From Boletus sp. NGJ (Eukaryota > Basidiomycota > Agaricomycetes > Boletales > Boletaceae), in NCBI GenBank assembly GCA_019096195.1, contig JAGTXK010000185.1:124001-188000 (forward strand): a stretch of DNA of 64,000 bases. Reading direction: 5' to 3'. The notes under the pieces were generated by a model that searched no databases, was not told the origin of the DNA, and worked only from the letters and a program-made list of their open reading frames with translations. Shown here piece by piece: positions 28,101 through 38,842 of this stretch. Position 1 is the stretch's first letter. Each line of letters starts with the position of its first letter. The translations under genes and the position numbers were made by a program.

Positions 28101-28273
28101 CCACCTCTGGGTCCTGGTCGATATCCACCCTGACCACCACTTGGTTGATGACCAGCGGGGCTACCGCCTCTGGGTGGGCCACTGGGGGAAGAGGCACCAC
28201 CGCTCCTGCCACCGTGGGGCTGGCCGCGACCACGGCCACGGCCACGGTTATCACCGCCTCTGTTGCCACTCAT
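25105..28273 (-). CDS. Argonaute protein, copy A (catalytic tetrad intact)
   Basis: Core protein of RNA interference: it binds a small guide RNA and silences matching transcripts. The start at 28273 (MSGNRGGDNRGRGRG) opens an RGG/Gly-Pro-rich disordered region of about 75 residues. Then come the N domain (RPGFGTLGRPGVLRANFFPV), linker 1 (EAWRGFF), PAZ region, MID (IYPGIKRICD area) and PIWI. Slicer residues: Asp in VGMDVTHPGPGS, Glu downstream of MRCQETKKE, Asp in VFRDGVSEGQF (split by an intron after SE) and His in YLQAHAGLQGH. KRHH is also kept (CGKRHHARMWP). The protein ends NLAGTMFYI, the usual Argonaute C-terminus in which the end is bound by the MID-PIWI interface. QDE-2/AGO-like clade of fungi. 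Head to head with copy B. Confidence 0.95.
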
Positions 28274-28905
28274 GTTGAGCTACGTGTCGATGTTGTCGTA
28301 AGTTGTTGGGAGAAAGAGACGTCGTGGCGCGCTGAGGTGTTCCACTACTTATAGAACTTTCCTGTGTTTTATCTTGTTCGGCACACAGGCCACGCGTTTC
28401 CTGCGCAACCGTGGCTCACACTGACTCGCCTGAACTCTTCAGCCAATGAGAATCAGTTTTATCGCCCCATTGCTGTGTGTTCATTTATACATATAGGACA
28501 ATGCGCAGTCCCTAATGACGCGTACGCAGCTGCCAGAAGCATGAGGAACATCACGACCAGCTAGCTCGTGCAAGCTGTAATACCGTTGATGTTCTCAACC
28601 GCCAAGGACAGCTTTATTTAACATGTCTCCTGCATTTTAAATCCCGATCGCAGTATGATAACAGTCACCACCTGATTTGGCTGAATTACTTGCTGCGAGT
28701 CGAGCTCAGCGCAATCTGTAACGAGAGATCCTGGAATCGGGGACCCGTCCTGAAACGGGGAACTCCGACCCAAACCACAGGCAAAGCTGGATGGGAAACG
28801 CATGGTCAGGGAGTGACAAAACACAAAGATTGGAACAAACCTCGACAGACGCGCTACGGCCCATCTTTCTCCAACTCTTGCGACAATATTAACACGTAAC
28901 TTGTC
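28274..28905. promoter_or_regulatory. Shared spacer and promoter region of the two Argonaute genes
   Basis: The 632 bp between the two Argonaute ATGs must drive both genes. Its central part (28440-28730) is not unique sequence but a shrunken copy of DNA found downstream of copy B. No TATA box or known operator was recognised. Confidence 0.6.
28440..28730 (-). pseudogene. Truncated copy of the 3' part of the CLYBL-like gene and its flank
   Basis: Four blocks in this spacer match, in the same order and orientation, DNA beyond the right-hand Argonaute: 28453-28503 with 32162-32210; 28541-28606 with 32314-32370 (C-terminal exon of the CLYBL-like gene); 28659-28700 with 32647-32688; and 28707-28727 with 32963-32983, where 21 consecutive bases are identical. 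The DNA between blocks is lost, so no protein can be made. It is a footprint of the duplication that produced the Argonaute pair. Confidence 0.8.
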
Positions 28906-31900
28906 ATGAGTGCCAACAGAGGCGGTGAGGGCCGTGGCCAGCCCCGCGGTGGCAGGAGCGGTGGTGTCGCCTCACCCAGCGACCCGCCCATCGGTGGGGG
29001 TAGCCCCAGCACCCACCAACCAAGTGCTAGTCGTGGTAGATTTCGAAGAGGAGGAAGAGGAAGAGGTGGTGGATCCGATGTTGTATTCGGAGGTCCCGCC
29101 GCATCTGCTGATCAGCGCCTCGCCACCTCCACCGAGCTCGTCAAGTCTCTAAAGTCGATTCCGTATGACTGCGTGCGTCCGACCCGTCCCGGTTTCGGGA
29201 CACTCGGCAGACCTGGCGTCCTCCGCGCCAACTTCTTCCCAGTCAAGTTTCCAAGGACAGGGATCATCTATGACCACCACATCGAGATTACTCCCAAAAC
29301 TGATCTCAAGAGCATCAGAACCCGTTTGTTTGCGTTGCTCGAGCAGAGTGCCCACCCCGGCTGGCAGGAATACGTACCATTCATCGCTCATGATGGTAGC
29401 GCCAGATTAGTTTCCTCAAAGAGGCTGCCCCAACCACTCGATGTTCCTATCCTCTTCCTCCAGGAGGGTCAGGCACAGCCTAGCCAACACGACAGGACAT
29501 ACACCTTCTCCATTACTCTCACTCAGGAACTCAATTCCAGTGATCTCGATTCGTAAGACCAACCATCATAAACTCGTTTCGCTCACTGATCGCGGTGTCC
29601 CAGCTTTATCAACGGCGACCCTAACTTCCGATACCATGATCCTTCCCCGATTATATCGGCACACAATTTGGTACTGCAGTACCATGCTTTCCACAGCGGA
29701 GTTCGTGTTAGGAAGAATGCTTATTTCTTTCCTCCCCGCAGGCGAGCTATGGAACTCTCCATCGGAGTTGATGCATGGAGGGGTTTCTTCATGCCGGCAC
29801 GGCCAGTTTACAAAGAACTCATGATCAACGTCGGTATCTGCATGTCGGCGTTCTATAAAGCGGGCAACCTGGCCCGGGCCCTCATGGAGTTCCAAGAGAG
29901 GTCGGCAGGCGCCATCCCACGGCGCTTCGCGCAGAGACTCAGAGTGACCATCAGTTATCTGGGTTACAGGCAGACAAAGGTGGTACAGAGGATCATGTCC
30001 ACGACGGCAAGGACTACTTCTTTCCAATGTGACGAATTCAACGCAACGATGACCATCGAACAGTATTTCATGCAAAGTACGTCTGACAACTCGTGATCGA
30101 GCGACGAGCCAGTTAATTTCCACACTTTACACAGAGCACCACATCACTTTGACATACCCCGACCTACCCGTCATCAAATTATTTGGTCCAAATGCCAACC
30201 ACTCCACCTATGTGCCACCCGAGCTATGCAAGATTTTGCCTGGCCAGCCATTCCGTGGCAAACTTGATGATGAACAGACAGATCTGATGCTCCGCCACGC
30301 GCGCAAGCGTCCCGTTGACAATGCCCGGGCCATCCTCAATGATGGTGTCCCGATGCTAGGACTGAGGCGGAACAACCAGAAGCTGACAAACTTTGGCATC
30401 TCAGTCAGTCGCAACATGGCTGGCATCCCATTCCGGGAGCTCCCTCCTCCGGGTGTCAGCTATAGGGACAGCAAGCCGGTAAACGTGAACAACGGGAGCT
30501 GGAATATCCTCGACGTCAAATTTCATCTTGGTGGTGTTGTAAAGTCATGGTGGATCTTAGTGGCCACGGACCAACGCCCCATCTTCAATGGACCTGGCGA
30601 CCCTCAGCTGACTGCCCTCTGGAAAGGATTTGCTGGAAAATGCCAAAGAAGTGGGATGACAGGCATTAGTCCTGACAGCGCACCCACCCTTTTGAACGTT
30701 GGTCTGGTAGACCCCACAAATGACCCTGGCAGACAAGAGTCCCTCGGTCGAATTCGCTCGACCATCCGGGACAACCAAGCTCAACATGGAACCCCATCGT
30801 TCGTACTCGTCCTTTTATCCAAGCGCGACAGTTATATCTATCCCGGAATCAAACGTATCTGTGATGTCGAGTTGGGGATACACACTATCCATATGTTATC
30901 CAACAAGGTTCTTACAGATCCTAGGAAGCAGGATCAGTACTTCTCGAACGTCGCATTGAAAGTCAATACGAAGCTCGGAGGGATCAATCACAAGATAGAC
31001 GATTGGAGCCTACAGTGGTTGACGAAGACAAAGACGATGCTGGTTGGCATGGACGTCACACATCCTGGACCTGGAAGTATCGAGGGGACGCCGTCCATTG
31101 CGGCTGTAGTGGCGAGTGTAGATGGTAATTTCGCCCAATTCCCGGCCAGCATGAGGTGCCAGGAGACCAAGAAAGAGGTGCGTACTCTACCGTTCACGGT
31201 TACGGTATACTATAGCACTGACGTTCTCTATAAACAGATGATCACGGAACTCACCGCAATGATGATCGAACGCTTGAAGAGGTATCAAGAGGTCAGCAAG
31301 TCCCTCCCTGAGCGGGTATACGTCTTTCGATGTGGCGTGTCCAATGTGCGCGATTCTGATCCCCGCTTTGGCCTGCGTTATTGAAGCACATCGTAGGCAC
31401 AATTCGACATCGTCCTCCAGGCTGAGCTTCCTCAGATAACCGACGCTTTCAAGAGAGTGAACCCCAGAGGTGGATCAGGAAAACCTTACCGACCTCAGCT
31501 GACGATCGTCATATGCGGCAAAGCCAACCACGCCCGAATGTGGCCCCCCGATGCTTCCGCAGACAAGGATGGAAATCCTCGTCCTGGGACCGTAGTCGAC
31601 CAGGGCATCACTGCAATGTACGCACAATCCAATCATTTCCCTCTGTCATGAGAATTCAGCATGCTTCACAGCTTCGACTTTGACTTTTATCTCCAAACCC
31701 ACGCGGCTCTAAATGGCCACGCGAAGCCGAAACGTTACACCGTTTTATACGACGAAAGCAGGCTCGGTGCAGATGAAATCCAGCAGGGCATTAACACGAC
31801 GAGCTATCTCTATGCCCGCGCCACCAAGGCGGTCAGTTTCATGCCCCCGACATACTACGCCGAACTCGCTTGCAAGCGCGGCCGGTGCTACCTGAATGAC

Positions 31901-32023
31901 TTTTTCTCTGGAACAGGGACGACAGACGAGGAAGAAGAGCGGGCGCAGGTGTTTGGTGCTGCTAGGAGGGCGTGGGGTAACGGTATCCATCCAAATCTGG
32001 CTGGGTCCATGTTCTACATTTGA
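28906..32023 (+). CDS. Argonaute protein, copy B (predicted slicer-deficient)
   Basis: Paralogue of the gene at 25105-28273 in inverted orientation, with the same exon layout. The start is ATG 28906 (MSANRGGEGRGQPRGG), again with an RGG-type N-terminus, then N, PAZ, MID and PIWI domains, and the end NLAGSMFYI at 32023. In PIWI the first Asp (VGMDVTHPGPGS) and the final His (YLQTHAALNGH) are present, but the third tetrad position is Cys: VFRCGVSN in place of VFRDGVSE. Other normally fixed positions also differ: CGKANHARMWP instead of KRHH, and AKPKRYTVL instead of PTHY. The reading frame and splice sites stay intact, so it probably still makes protein that may bind guides without cutting. Roles in regulation of copy A, translational silencing or decoy function are inference. 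Confidence 0.95.
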
Positions 32024-32305
32024 GTTTTGGCTAACCGAAGGCTCGAGGGCTCAGACGTGTGCTCTGTTACGCCATTTTCATCTTCTGTATGACTTGTATT
32101 TCGACGTGCTCCGTGTACGAAAACCAGCGAGCGACTCAGTCTGGAACTCTGCCGACGGGAAACAGTTTATCACAGCATTGCTGTGTCTTGTAATATGTAC
32201 AGAACAATGAACGAGCACGGCCATGGCGCGTATGCACGACGGTGGAGAAGGGGAGTTTCTAGAAACGAGTTTAAATAACGTTAGTCACCATCACATATCA
32301 ACTAT

Positions 32306-33920
32306 TAATCCACATGAGGAATATCACAACCAGCAGCTCGTGCCAGCCGTATGATGTTCTCAGCCTGCATCGCATTCACTATCAGCCTCGACGGCCTTGT
32401 CCAAACAAGGGGACACCCACCTGCTTCAACATGGGTGCATCAATCATCTCTTTACCCCCACCTTCCATTTCAAGCCCAAATGCACCCTTCTGATTGGAAT
32501 ATACTGTATTCATCCGATGGAGGATCTTGGCAGCACGGAGTATCTCTGCATTTCCGATCGGCATGCATCCCATATCATTACCAATTATTCAGAGTTCGAG
32601 ATAGAACATGAGCCGCACCGTGGAACGTCGGTACAAACGAGGCGTTAACAGTCGCTACCTGGTTTGGATGAATGACTTGCTGCGAGTCGAACGTGAGTGT
32701 GCCGAATCAATGGAGATAAAGAACTCGGCCATGCCTTGCCAGTGAAGCCGAGTCGCCTGCCGTCTTGGCATTCTTCGCGTAGGTGTTCTGGGTCCTTGTA
32801 GTTCACGCACACCTGAAATGCCAGTTCAGACAGCGAGATGGAGGGAAAGACGTAGCTATACCATGTCTATGGCTTCGAGTTCGAAAGCCTTGGCCATGAT
32901 CACAATCTGTGAACGCACATAGAGTAATTCCTGTTTAGACGTCGTCCGCACCACAGACGCATCAGCGCAATCTGTAACGAGAGTTCACACATGGAACCTT
33001 GAGGGAAAAGGACAGAGACATACAATCCTCTGCGGCAAACTAGTAGCTGTCCATGAGAACTCCCGTGTATCAGACGAGCGAGCCGGCTCGGAGCTTACTT
33101 ACCAGAAGTGCTGTCAATTCACCGCCTTTCTCAGCCCCGAATTCCGACCTCCACCTAGCAATATCCCCTAAGCCTACAACAGAGCGTGCGCTCTCTATGC
33201 TGGCTACGATGCGCAACGGGGTGGAAGACGTATTTGCATTACGTATGGTACGAGAGACGTAGTGCAAATCTCGGTCGGAGTGAATCTTGGGGAGTACGAG
33301 GGTGCCCACGGATGGGTATCTGAGCTTTCCCGAGGAGCTTGCGTGAGTGTCAGGTTACAGAAACAAGAAAAGGGACATACAATCTCAGTTATATCGTCCT
33401 CGAAAAAGGGCGTGCTTATGTCGTTAAGTCGGACGGCGACGCGCTCGGAAGGAGGTAGGTTCTCCTTTGGTGTCCGCTGTCGCTCCTACATCAGCACCCA
33501 TGACGCCACGTCAAGTCGTTAGACCACGGACATGCAGGAACTGGCTGAGCCGCTGTCTTGCCGCTTTCTTGTCGTGTGGGGTAGGAGTAACGCTGTCTTC
33601 AAGGTCATAAATTACAACATCTGGGGGTGCTCCGAGGGCGAGTGACTTCTCGAGCATTCTATCTGACGAGGCAGGGACTAGAGGAGGGATTCATCGATAT
33701 AGAACATAATGGAACCAGTTCCGAGGAACAGACCATAGAGGTACGAGCGACGCAATGTAGGCTCGCTGGACGTGGTAGTGCTCAGCAGCCTCCGAGAGGC
33801 CGTGAAGTTACAGAACCTGACATGGCGTGCGATGTCGTACGTGGTAGCACACCGAAGAATTGGGGTTCGTATCCGTGAATTCATCCTTGAGCTTGTGAGC
33901 AACGTCCCCAGGGCCACCAT
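32306..33920 (-). CDS. CitE-like lyase of the HpcH/HpaI family, CLYBL-like, mitochondrial
   Basis: TIM-barrel Mg2+-dependent C-C lyase family; the mitochondrial CLYBL enzyme cleaves citramalyl-CoA. The N-terminus from ATG 33920 is Arg/Ser/Thr-rich without acidic residues for about 50 residues (RHVRFCNFTASRRLLSTTTS), a good mitochondrial presequence; ATG 33884 is an alternative start. Motifs: APPDVVIYDLEDSVTP near 33600, TLVLPKIHSDRDLHYV near 33290, LRIVASIESARSVVGLGD near 33200 (Glu is the metal ligand), FAAEDYCADASVVRT joined over an intron near 32980 (second acidic ligand), IHPNQV-type region near 32570 and the C-terminus IIRLARAAGCDIPHVD at 32306. Convergent with Argonaute copy B, and a fragment of it is duplicated in the Argonaute spacer. 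The exact substrate is not shown by sequence. Confidence 0.88.
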
Positions 33921-34080
33921 GATGGTGCCGCTGAAGGATCAGAAGGTGGTCACACATTCCTGCTGCCGTCATCTGTCAGGAGAAACTAATACAAGTATAC
34001 ACGATTAAACGCTACATGACATGTGAGCGGCAGTAGACGACATCGTGTATATCGACGTGGAGCGACACCAGAACAACTGT

Positions 34081-36917
34081 TCACTTGCCAATCAACCCGG
34101 TCCAGTCACACTTGTCGTACTTTTTCTTGAAGTCGTCTATTCGATCTTTGTGGTGCCGGCGATCCATTCTCTTCGGTCGCCTCCACCGCCTTGGTTCAAC
34201 CTCCATCACGTTCCCTATGATCTCTCCTGCAAAGTACCTGTAGCCAGCCGATCAACACAAGGGCAACTCCACATCGCAGCGTTGAACCTACTTAGGGAAA
34301 TCACCACCTCCCTTCTCTCCTTCGTCGAGAGCACCATCTTCCTCTCCCAAAGCGGCAGACTCTCCAGTACCTTCAATAACATGTCCATAACCACGTTCAC
34401 CTTTGTAATCAAATTGAACCATAAAGTAGGGTAGGTTGGGAACCATCGCACGACGGAATCCTCCAGGACGCGCAGAGAAGTCGATGACTTTTTTGTGCTG
34501 AGACCATTCAGCTTCGGCTGCCAGTAGAGATTCCTATGCCCATTTCATTTTCTGGAACCAGAAGATAGTGATACGAACACTATACCTTGAAGAATTGGGG
34601 GATGTCATCATACTCTGCCCAAGGGAGAGGCACACATTCAATGCATGTGTGCCTTTGCCATTTGAGGTTAATTACCGTCTCATAGAATACAACGCCCTTG
34701 TCTTCCTCCGCAAACATCTTTATGAGGCTCTTCATAAAGTTCTACAGGTGCCATAATTAACCCCCCTCGCAAACCAGAGGAGAGTATACTTACTCGAACT
34801 TCATCCCAAACGTCATCATCGGCTTCCAGCATCGTCAAGTGGTGCTGAATGGGAACAATGAGACAATGCCCATCCAGCAACTCCTCAGTGAGAGTACAAG
34901 AAAGGTAAACTCGAGTTCCCATTGCAACAACAGGTGCTTTAGGTGGTGAGTCATCTTCTCCGTAGCAGAACTGACAGGTGGCCAAGGCTTTCTGAGTTCG
35001 TTTATAGTCTGTGATGGAATAAAAACACGGTGTCAAGAACATGCTTGCAAGTCAGACGGTCGAGCGTTATACCATTAATGGCGAACTGGCGTTTCATGGC
35101 ATCGGAGCGCATTTTTTGCCTTGCGAGACGTTCAGCATTGTCGTCAATGTAATCAAGATCATTCTGAGAATGTAATGAGTGACAGGTAGGGAGTCACGCA
35201 GTGCGGAGGACGAACCTCGAATTTGCCGTCGCCCATCAGGGCCTTGGCATATTGGGCATCCAAACTTTTCTGGTCAGAGATGCCTGCACCAAAACGCTCC
35301 TGACGCAACATCTCTCCGAGGGTGATTTCGTCGTCATCAGCATTGTAGCGCACAATGTCACCAGTCTTCGGGTCGCGAGTTTCAAACTGAAAAGTCTCAG
35401 ATTAGGATGGTCGCAAGATTTGCAGTGAACAAAAAAGCAACCTTCTCTTTCTTCTTCCGGTTACCCGAGAGTGGTCCCGCATCGTCTTTGCCATGGCCCA
35501 CATCATACATGCGCCCGTGTGCATCCAAAGTGGGCAGCACCTCGACCCTGGTCCTTACGATCGGTTGTCCAGGTTCACCATGAGCCTTCCTCAGTTGTTC
35601 TTCGTATTCTTCCTCGAGCTCGGCTGCATTCGGAGCGTTCATGAGTTTCGCGCGCAGGACCTGAGCCTGCAGTTTGTTCAGCGACGATGGGGACACAGCG
35701 CGTGTGGTAGAAACAGCAGCGACAGGGGGTGTCATGACGCTGGGGATGGGTGTATGTGATTGGGCAAGGGGCGATGCTGCCTGAGAGGGTAAACGCAGCG
35801 AGTCTAGGCGGCGGTTAGCGACCGGCTTCGCTGATCCAGCAGCGGGAGAAGGGGTCCTTGGTGCGCTATCATCCGCGGTAGTCGGTCGACGGAACGACGA
35901 ACTGCGACTCGATGCACCGCTAATACCTATGTCTGTGAAACGTGAAACGTTTCTCGCCTGCTGTCTCACGATCTTTGCCTTTGTGGTTGGTCGTTCTCCG
36001 GGCGCTACGTCTACCTTCTCGCTCGTCTAGGATACGTCGCTCTTCCTTGGCCTCTTCAAATGCTTGCATCGTGCCAAAGCGCTCGAGTGCGACTTCTTCC
36101 ACTTGCCTGTTTTCCTCCTCGGCGGTTTCGTAGACTCGGCGAAGACGCATCATGCGCCAGCTTGACCCTGGTCCGCCGGGAGTGACGGCTTTTCGGAGGA
36201 AGGCGCAGTCCTCGCATCAGTGCTGCTGCCTTCTCGGAGGTTCACGTTGAGCTCCCGATCACTCACTTTTGGCTGTCACAAACGAGGTTGGTAAACCGCA
36301 GCTATGAGCAAAATGTGTGAAATACCTTGTCTGGGTCTGGCTTGTCCGGCTGTGGCTTACGCTTCTTCTCTGTGCCGAGGGAAGAGAAAAAGTCGACAGC
36401 ACCGTCAAGGGTCCGCGCAGAAGCGGAGGACTCTGCATAGCCATCCGTGTAGGAATCGTCCCCGGTGGGAAACTGTTGCGCGAGGGGCCGGGAAGAGCTG
36501 GAAGGAAGGGGTGCATCGGAAGGTGGCAGAAGCATCCATTCATCGCGCTGCAGTTTAGTTTCAGTGCTCGCAGTGGGTGGCAGGACGGGATCCTCTTCGG
36601 AGGCCTGTGCTTGTGAAGTCAATTTGAGACTCTCTACGGTCGGTATGTCCTTTGCGAGAAGCTGAGAATTTTTGGTATGAGCATGTACCGCACGTTGAAA
36701 CGGCCAAACAAACCCGCTCGCCGTCGATGTCGATGTTCTTCTCGACCCACATATCATCGTCGTTTGGGTCATCGTCGGTGATGTGGACCGAGTCGTGTGC
36801 GGTGTGTTTGTGCTTTTTGCTCGACCCACGGTGCGATGGTTTGTGTTTCTTTTTCGTGCTGTGTTCGCTGTCCTTGTCTCTGCTGCGTTTGCTTTTCGAA
36901 GATCGTCCCTCGCCCAT
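34081..36917 (-). CDS. CWF19: CWF19-family spliceosome-associated protein (CWF19L2 type)
   Basis: Associated with the late spliceosome, probably in intron-lariat turnover. The start at 36917 opens a Lys/Ser/His-rich region (SKRSRDKDSEHSTKKKHKP), followed by DDDPNDDDMWVEKNIDIDG and a long charged middle part. The C-terminal half has the two CwfJ domains. The first includes LTEELLDGHCLIVPIQHH and ADDDVWDEVR (a HIT-like histidine motif). The second includes HIECVPLPWAEYDDIPQFFK near 34630 and the C-terminal DKCDWTGLIGK. The absence of an N-terminal metallophosphatase domain separates it from CWF19L1/Drn1. About ten exons. It ends 160 bp upstream of the CLYBL-like start, so that gene's promoter is probably in this 3' end. 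Confidence 0.9.
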
Positions 36918-37056
36918 GGTCAGTGGTTCAAAGTGGCAGAGCCGACGTTCGGTTCACCCAAACAGGCAACCTCCCCCTTGAATCAAGTCCCACCTTAACT
37001 TCATCATGTGCCGTGAATCCATACAAAGGCCCGGGTAAGCTCATAGGGTGACCATC

Positions 37057-37242
37057 ATGGCGGACACGCTGACCCACCCGTGGTATCTACGGCCTAACTA
37101 TCCAGAGGTGACCTGGTGCGGCTGGCAACTTCGTCCAGGCTACACGCTCAGCTTTGGTCGAGCGCCCCACGATACACGAGACTATCGGTTCGTAGTTCAT
37201 GGCTCTGACTGGTCTTTCTCTGAACACTGGCTTGTAAAATAG
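37057..37242 (+). CDS. Small open frame, uncertain
   Basis: A 61-codon frame starting MADTLTHPWYLRPNYPEV, aromatic-rich and without known domain, in the 587 bp between the divergent CWF19 start and the hydrolase start. It has a reasonable ATG context but no neighbouring exon was found. It may be a small protein, an upstream frame of the hydrolase transcript, or noise. Confidence 0.2.
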   Translation: MADTLTHPWYLRPNYPEVTWCGWQLRPGYTLSFGRAPHDTRDYRFVVHGSDWSFSEHWLVK

Positions 37243-37504
37243 GCCCAGTCTTCGTCAGGACGCTCTTGTTGACTTACGGGTCATTGACGACTCTTTGTTC
37301 GGGTAGAAAATGACGAGCGCTCGTTTCGTGGTCAAGTGACACCGGCACTGCACGCGGACACCAGAGCGCCTGGCCTGGCAAGAAGTCCGAAGGGAACAAG
37401 ATAATGATAGCGGTATCGCGTCTCTCCATTTATAAACCCGAGCAGGTCATGTGTGCACCCTATTAAAACCCGAGTGAACGATATACGTACCACACGACCC
37501 CATC

Positions 37505-38777
37505 ATGTCAGAAACGATCCACCAACCCATCCATCCCGACATCCTCCCCCGCCTCGACCCCGAGTACGTCGCATTCCACAACAAACATACCGCGTTCGTC
37601 GTCCCTCCTCACACGATCCCATGGCACCCCGACATCCGCAAGTTACCCGTTGTTCCCGGTGCCTCCCCCGTGGTCCAGGTAGGCTCCGTGAGAGACATCG
37701 CACTCCAACACTGCAAGATTCGCGTGTACACGCCCGAGGGGGACCTACCCGATCAAGGGTGGCCCGTCTTTCTTTACATTCACGGAGGTCGGTCCCCCTC
37801 TAGTTCCTTTTTTTATTATCTTTGGTTCGGGCGTGCGTATGATAGGGATTGTTTCGTGCTGACCTGATATGAACTTGTAAGGTGGTTGGACCCTCGGTAG
37901 TTTGGACACGCAGGCGTCGTTCGCCGCTCGTCAATGCAAGGGTACGTCATCGTAATACCGCTCCGTGCGAATTCCGACAACGAGTTTGACCATGTCGCGA
38001 CTTCGTTGTAAAAACAGAACATCGCTGCCTCACCATATGTCTCGACTATCGGCTCGCTCCTGAGAATCCATACCCCGCTGCGGTGATCGACACGGTCGAT
38101 GCCCTCAAGTGGATCCATCGGAACGGAAAGTCGGAGCTGAACGCCAACGTGAACAAGATAGCCGTCGGGGGCTCGTCGAGGTACCGTGATGGTCCAAGCC
38201 TGCGATAGCGTTGCTCACAACCGCACAAGTGGTGGAAACCTTGCGGCGATCGTGTCACTCAAGGCCCAGGAACTGGACCCTCCCATCCCGATTTTGTTCC
38301 AGCTTCTCGTCGTGCCCGGTGAGCTATTATGCCCTCGCTCTCGGTTGTCCAACGACTCACGCAGTGCGGACTGTAGTCACTGACAATACCGCCTCCGACT
38401 CTGGTGACGTGTATCCTTCCTGGAAAGAGATGAAAGATACAGTCTGGCTCTCCACAGGTCGTATGATGTGGTTCCGTCACAACTACCTTCCCCACCCTGC
38501 TACATGGACAAATTGGGACAGCTCCCCTATCTTCGCACCGGAAACACTCCTGGCCAACGCACCTCCGGCATGGGTAGGGGTCTGTGAGATGGATATACTC
38601 AGGGACGAGGGCATCGCGTATGGAGAGAAATTGAGAGGACTTGGAGTCAAGGTGGATATCAAGACATACAAGGCTGTTCCACACCAGACACTGGGAATGG
38701 ACGGGGTACTGGCCGTGGGCAGGACCATGGTGGCGGACGCAACCAAGGCACTAGGAGATGCATTCAATGGAGCGTGA
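37505..38777 (+). CDS. Alpha/beta hydrolase of the hormone-sensitive-lipase group
   Basis: Esterase/lipase-like enzyme acting on short or aromatic esters or amides. The start is ATG 37505 (MSETIHQPIHPDIL). The oxyanion-hole motif HGGGW is assembled across an intron (FLYIHGG to 37788, GWTLGS from about 37883). The nucleophile Ser lies in GGSSSGGN, joined over an intron at about 38181-38229, giving the G-x-S-x-G motif. The Asp is in CEMDILRDE and the His in AVPHQTLGMD, both near the C-terminus, so the triad is complete. No signal peptide is visible, so it is probably cytosolic. It converges tightly on POLA2, with only 65 bp between stops. Substrate unknown. Confidence 0.85.
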
Positions 38778-38842
38778 ATCAACGATAGTTCACCCGCGTG
38801 ATTATTCATAAATGGGGGCAAGAGAATGAGATGAGATGATAT

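Noticed and set aside
31320-31384. Apparent premature stop in Argonaute copy B just after RCGVSN
   Set aside because: The stop lies inside an intron that copy A has at the same place (donor GTGCGC, acceptor CGTAG). Splicing continues the frame into AQFDIVLQAELPQ.
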